The notes below the pieces were generated by a model. The model did no database searches and was not told where the DNA came from. It saw only the letters and a list, made by a program, of their open reading frames with translations. From Archaeoglobus profundus DSM 5631 (lineage in GTDB: Archaea; Halobacteriota; Archaeoglobi; Archaeoglobales; Archaeoglobaceae), in NCBI RefSeq assembly GCF_000025285.1, contig NC_013741.1, positions 868,001 to 932,000 of the forward strand: a stretch of 64,000 bases of DNA. The letters run 5' to 3'. Each line of letters opens with the position of its first letter. Within the stretch, counting starts at the first letter, position 1. Position numbers and translations under genes: made by a program. Below are positions 62,374-64,000 of this stretch, in pieces.

Positions 62374-62571
62374 ATGGGCACGGTCAAGCCAGCTTATATC
62401 AAGAATATAGCGATGGAGCTGTTGAGAAAGTATCCCGAAGTGTGGACGGGAGATTTCGATGTCAACAAGAAGTTGGTTCAGGAATTAACAAACATAAAGA
62501 GCAAGAAGGTCAGGAACAGAGTGGCCGGATACATAACAAGGAAGGTAAACAGAGGGTGGGTAAATGTTTGA
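62374..62571 (+). CDS. rps17e: Ribosomal protein S17e (eS17)
   Basis: The 65-residue protein has the S17e pattern: MGTVKPAYIKNIAMELLRKY, FDVNKKLVQELTNIKSKKVRNRVAGYITRK. It is a small-subunit protein found in archaea and eukaryotes but not bacteria. GCTTAAATAAAATAAAT at 62342-62358 is its promoter. It overlaps dapA by eight bases, an arrangement that couples the two. Confidence 0.96.
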   Translation: MGTVKPAYIKNIAMELLRKYPEVWTGDFDVNKKLVQELTNIKSKKVRNRVAGYITRKVNRGWVNV

Positions 62572-63433
62572 GGGTGTAATTCCCGCCCTCGTAACTCCCT
62601 TTAAGGAGAACTTCGAAGTTGATTTCGAAGGAATCGCAAAGAACTTGGATTATCTCGAAAAGCATGTAGATGCAGTTGTTCCAGCCGGGACTACTGGGGA
62701 ATCTGCAACCTTAAGCTATCAAGAACACATAGACGTTGTTAGATACGTTTGTGAAGTGTCAAACGTCCCTGTGATCGCTGGGGCTGGATCTAATTCAACA
62801 AGAGAAGCCGTCTTCTTGGGCAAAGAGGTTGAGAAGGCTGGTGCCGATGCGGCTATGTTCATAACACCTTACTACAACAAACCCAATAAGGAAGGGCTTT
62901 ACCAGCACTACAAGAGAATCGCTGAAGAGGTTTCGATACCTATTATAATATACAATGTTCCATCGAGAACTGCATGCAACATAACACCAGACGTCGTAAG
63001 CAGGCTGGCAGAAGATTTTGACAACATAATAGGAATAAAGGAGGCCAGCGGAAATCTTAAGCAGGTTGCGGAGATTATTAGAATGACCCCCGACAACTTC
63101 ATAGTGCTGTCTGGCGACGACTTCCTAACGCTACCGATTTTAACGTTGGGTGGGAGAGGTGTAATAAGCGTTGCAGCTAACGTAGCTCCACACCTTATGA
63201 AAGAAATGTATCTGGCTTTCAAAGAAGGTAATCTGGAAAAGGCAAGAGAGTTGCACTACAAGCTTACACCACTCTTTGAAGTACTTTTCATAGACACAAA
63301 TCCCATACCCGTTAAGAAGGCTTTGGAGCTCATGGGTCTACCAGCTGGAAAACCAAGGCTACCTCTAGTAGAGCTCGATGCTGAAAAGACTGAAAAATTG
63401 AAAGCAGTTCTACAGTCCTTAAATCTGCTTTAA
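62564..63433 (+). CDS. dapA: 4-hydroxy-tetrahydrodipicolinate synthase
   Basis: This TIM-barrel aldolase condenses pyruvate and aspartate semialdehyde at the first step of lysine synthesis. The 289 residues include AGTTGESATLSYQEH, AGAGSNSTREAVFLGKEVEKAG (quoted in two parts by position), the catalytic tyrosine region YNVPSRTACN and the Schiff-base lysine in IGIKEASGN. It overlaps rps17e at its start and meets the convergent coiled-coil gene at its end. Confidence 0.95.
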   Translation: MFEGVIPALVTPFKENFEVDFEGIAKNLDYLEKHVDAVVPAGTTGESATLSYQEHIDVVRYVCEVSNVPVIAGAGSNSTREAVFLGKEVEKAGADAAMFITPYYNKPNKEGLYQHYKRIAEEVSIPIIIYNVPSRTACNITPDVVSRLAEDFDNIIGIKEASGNLKQVAEIIRMTPDNFIVLSGDDFLTLPILTLGGRGVISVAANVAPHLMKEMYLAFKEGNLEKARELHYKLTPLFEVLFIDTNPIPVKKALELMGLPAGKPRLPLVELDAEKTEKLKAVLQSLNLL

Positions 63434-63816
63434 CCCTTTAATTCTTGCTCAGCACTTTCAACAGTCTTAACTATGTATTCGACAACATCGGCCACTATTC
63501 CCTCAGATACCTCCTCTTTAAGTTTCTTTATCTTCCTTTCGAGATCATCCAGAACATCCAATATTCTCTTGTAGTGAGTATCCAGCTGTGAGATTGCGTA
63601 AATCTTTAGCATGCTCAGGTTGTTTAATGCCTCTTCAACGGTTATGTCACCGCCGTAGAACTTGTCCATCACGAATTCTACATCACTCCTGAACATCTCC
63701 TTTATATTTTCATCATCCGTTAGCTCCTTGACAGCCTTCTCTATATCGTTGGCAACGTCCATTACGTGTTTCAATAGTTCCCCCATCTTCTCAAGGTATG
63801 TGTTCTTGTACATCAT
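63430..63816 (-). CDS. Coiled-coil protein of unknown function (128 aa)
   Basis: The product is entirely helical and charged (MGELLKHVMDVANDIEKAVKEL near the start, quoted by parts, then ILDVLDDLERKIKKLKEEV). It has a PhoU-like look but no clear family. The first of two adjacent ATG codons at 63816 is chosen over a GTG at 63828. TTTTTAAACAAG upstream could be its TATA box. It is divergent from the NifU-like gene. Confidence 0.6.
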   Translation of the reverse strand: MMYKNTYLEKMGELLKHVMDVANDIEKAVKELTDDENIKEMFRSDVEFVMDKFYGGDITVEEALNNLSMLKIYAISQLDTHYKRILDVLDDLERKIKKLKEEVSEGIVADVVEYIVKTVESAEQELKG

Positions 63817-63885
63817 AACCGAACTCACTGTCTTGTTTAAAAACTTGATGCGAAAGCTTATATATTCACTCAGAAGACTTGAAGC

Positions 63886-64000
63886 ATGTCTTTGAGAGAA
63901 AAGGTTGAAGAGGTCGTGAATAAGGAGATAAGACCCTACCTAATGGCCGATGGTGGTAACATAGCCGTAGTCGATGTTGATGAGAAGGAGGGCATTGTAA
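63886..64000 (+). CDS. NifU-like C-terminal domain protein, 3'-truncated by the window edge
   Basis: Only 38 codons are visible: MSLREKVEEVVNKEIRPYLM, then ADGGNIAVVDVDEKEG. This is the opening of the NifU C-terminal domain (the iron-sulfur scaffold with a later CxxC), whose RPYLxxDGG signature is clear. The CxxC lies beyond the window. AAAGCTTATATATTC ~20-35 bases upstream contains the TATA box. Confidence 0.85.
   Translation, partial: MSLREKVEEVVNKEIRPYLMADGGNIAVVDVDEKEGIV

Overview
The window comes from a thermophilic euryarchaeon, most probably of the Archaeoglobaceae (Archaeoglobus, Ferroglobus or Geoglobus). The support is an archaeal 7S SRP RNA, archaeal-type S-adenosylmethionine synthetase, GatE, TmcA, ribosomal proteins S15 and S17e of archaeal type, a fused Fae-Hps for tetrahydromethanopterin metabolism, HdrA, a PorCDAB pyruvate oxidoreductase, and many acyl-CoA ligases and thiolases. 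The DNA is A+T-rich with GC-rich islands at the structured RNAs. Promoters are TATA boxes 22-30 bases before mostly leaderless starts, and operons use ATGA overlaps and GGAGG sites. A CTAAC-N5-GTTAG site before hsp20 matches the operator reported for the Archaeoglobus heat-shock regulator HSR1. I could not search a database, so the genus is an inference.

Layout. 1-9.6 kb: NIF3 (cut by the edge), a radical SAM/SPASM protein, SRP54, a CooC-like ATPase, PaaK-type ligase, a CDF transporter fused to a NifX-type domain, and two acyl-CoA synthetases. 9.7-13.2 kb: mat, hisG and a phosphoesterase-like gene split by a 300-bp IS608-type non-autonomous element. 13.2-20.3 kb: MEMO, a TPR protein, a tetraether-synthase-like radical SAM protein carrying a homing-endonuclease intein, an M20 hydrolase and a GNAT. 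20.3-24.5 kb: mutS, an overlapping PD-(D/E)XK-like gene and fae-hps. 24.5-28 kb: pyrophosphatase, riboflavin reductase, CinA-like and eIF2B-like genes, then SRP RNA. 28-33.4 kb: porCDAB, hdrA and a small Cys-rich gene. 33.5-44.6 kb: a metal/cofactor uptake operon with surface proteins, a GATE permease, and the CobN plus ChlI/D chelatase. 44.6-54.9 kb: a membrane-regulator operon, BtpA, S15, GatE, DUF1152, endonuclease V, ASCH, TmcA and a universal stress protein. 55-60 kb: glycosyltransferase, a thiolase operon and a heat-shock operon. 60-62.3 kb: a gene-poor strip between tRNA-Ser and tRNA-Gln with an integrase relic and a soluble chemoreceptor. 62.3-64 kb: S17e, dapA, a coiled-coil protein and the start of a NifU-like gene.

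The most unusual items are four. (1) The 300-bp element has every IS608 recognition signal (TTAC/AAAG on the left, GAAT/TCAA on the right). It also holds a promoter followed by a densely folded GC-rich RNA that would run out of the right end, which looks like a solo omega-RNA whose guide would be the interrupted gene. (2) An intein sits inside the CxxxCxxC iron-sulfur motif of the radical SAM protein, so no cluster can form until it splices. (3) MutS has no MutL beside it but overlaps a gene for a predicted nuclease-fold protein. (4) A dockerin-like substrate-binding protein and a cohesin-like surface-anchored protein share one operon beside a cobaltochelatase.
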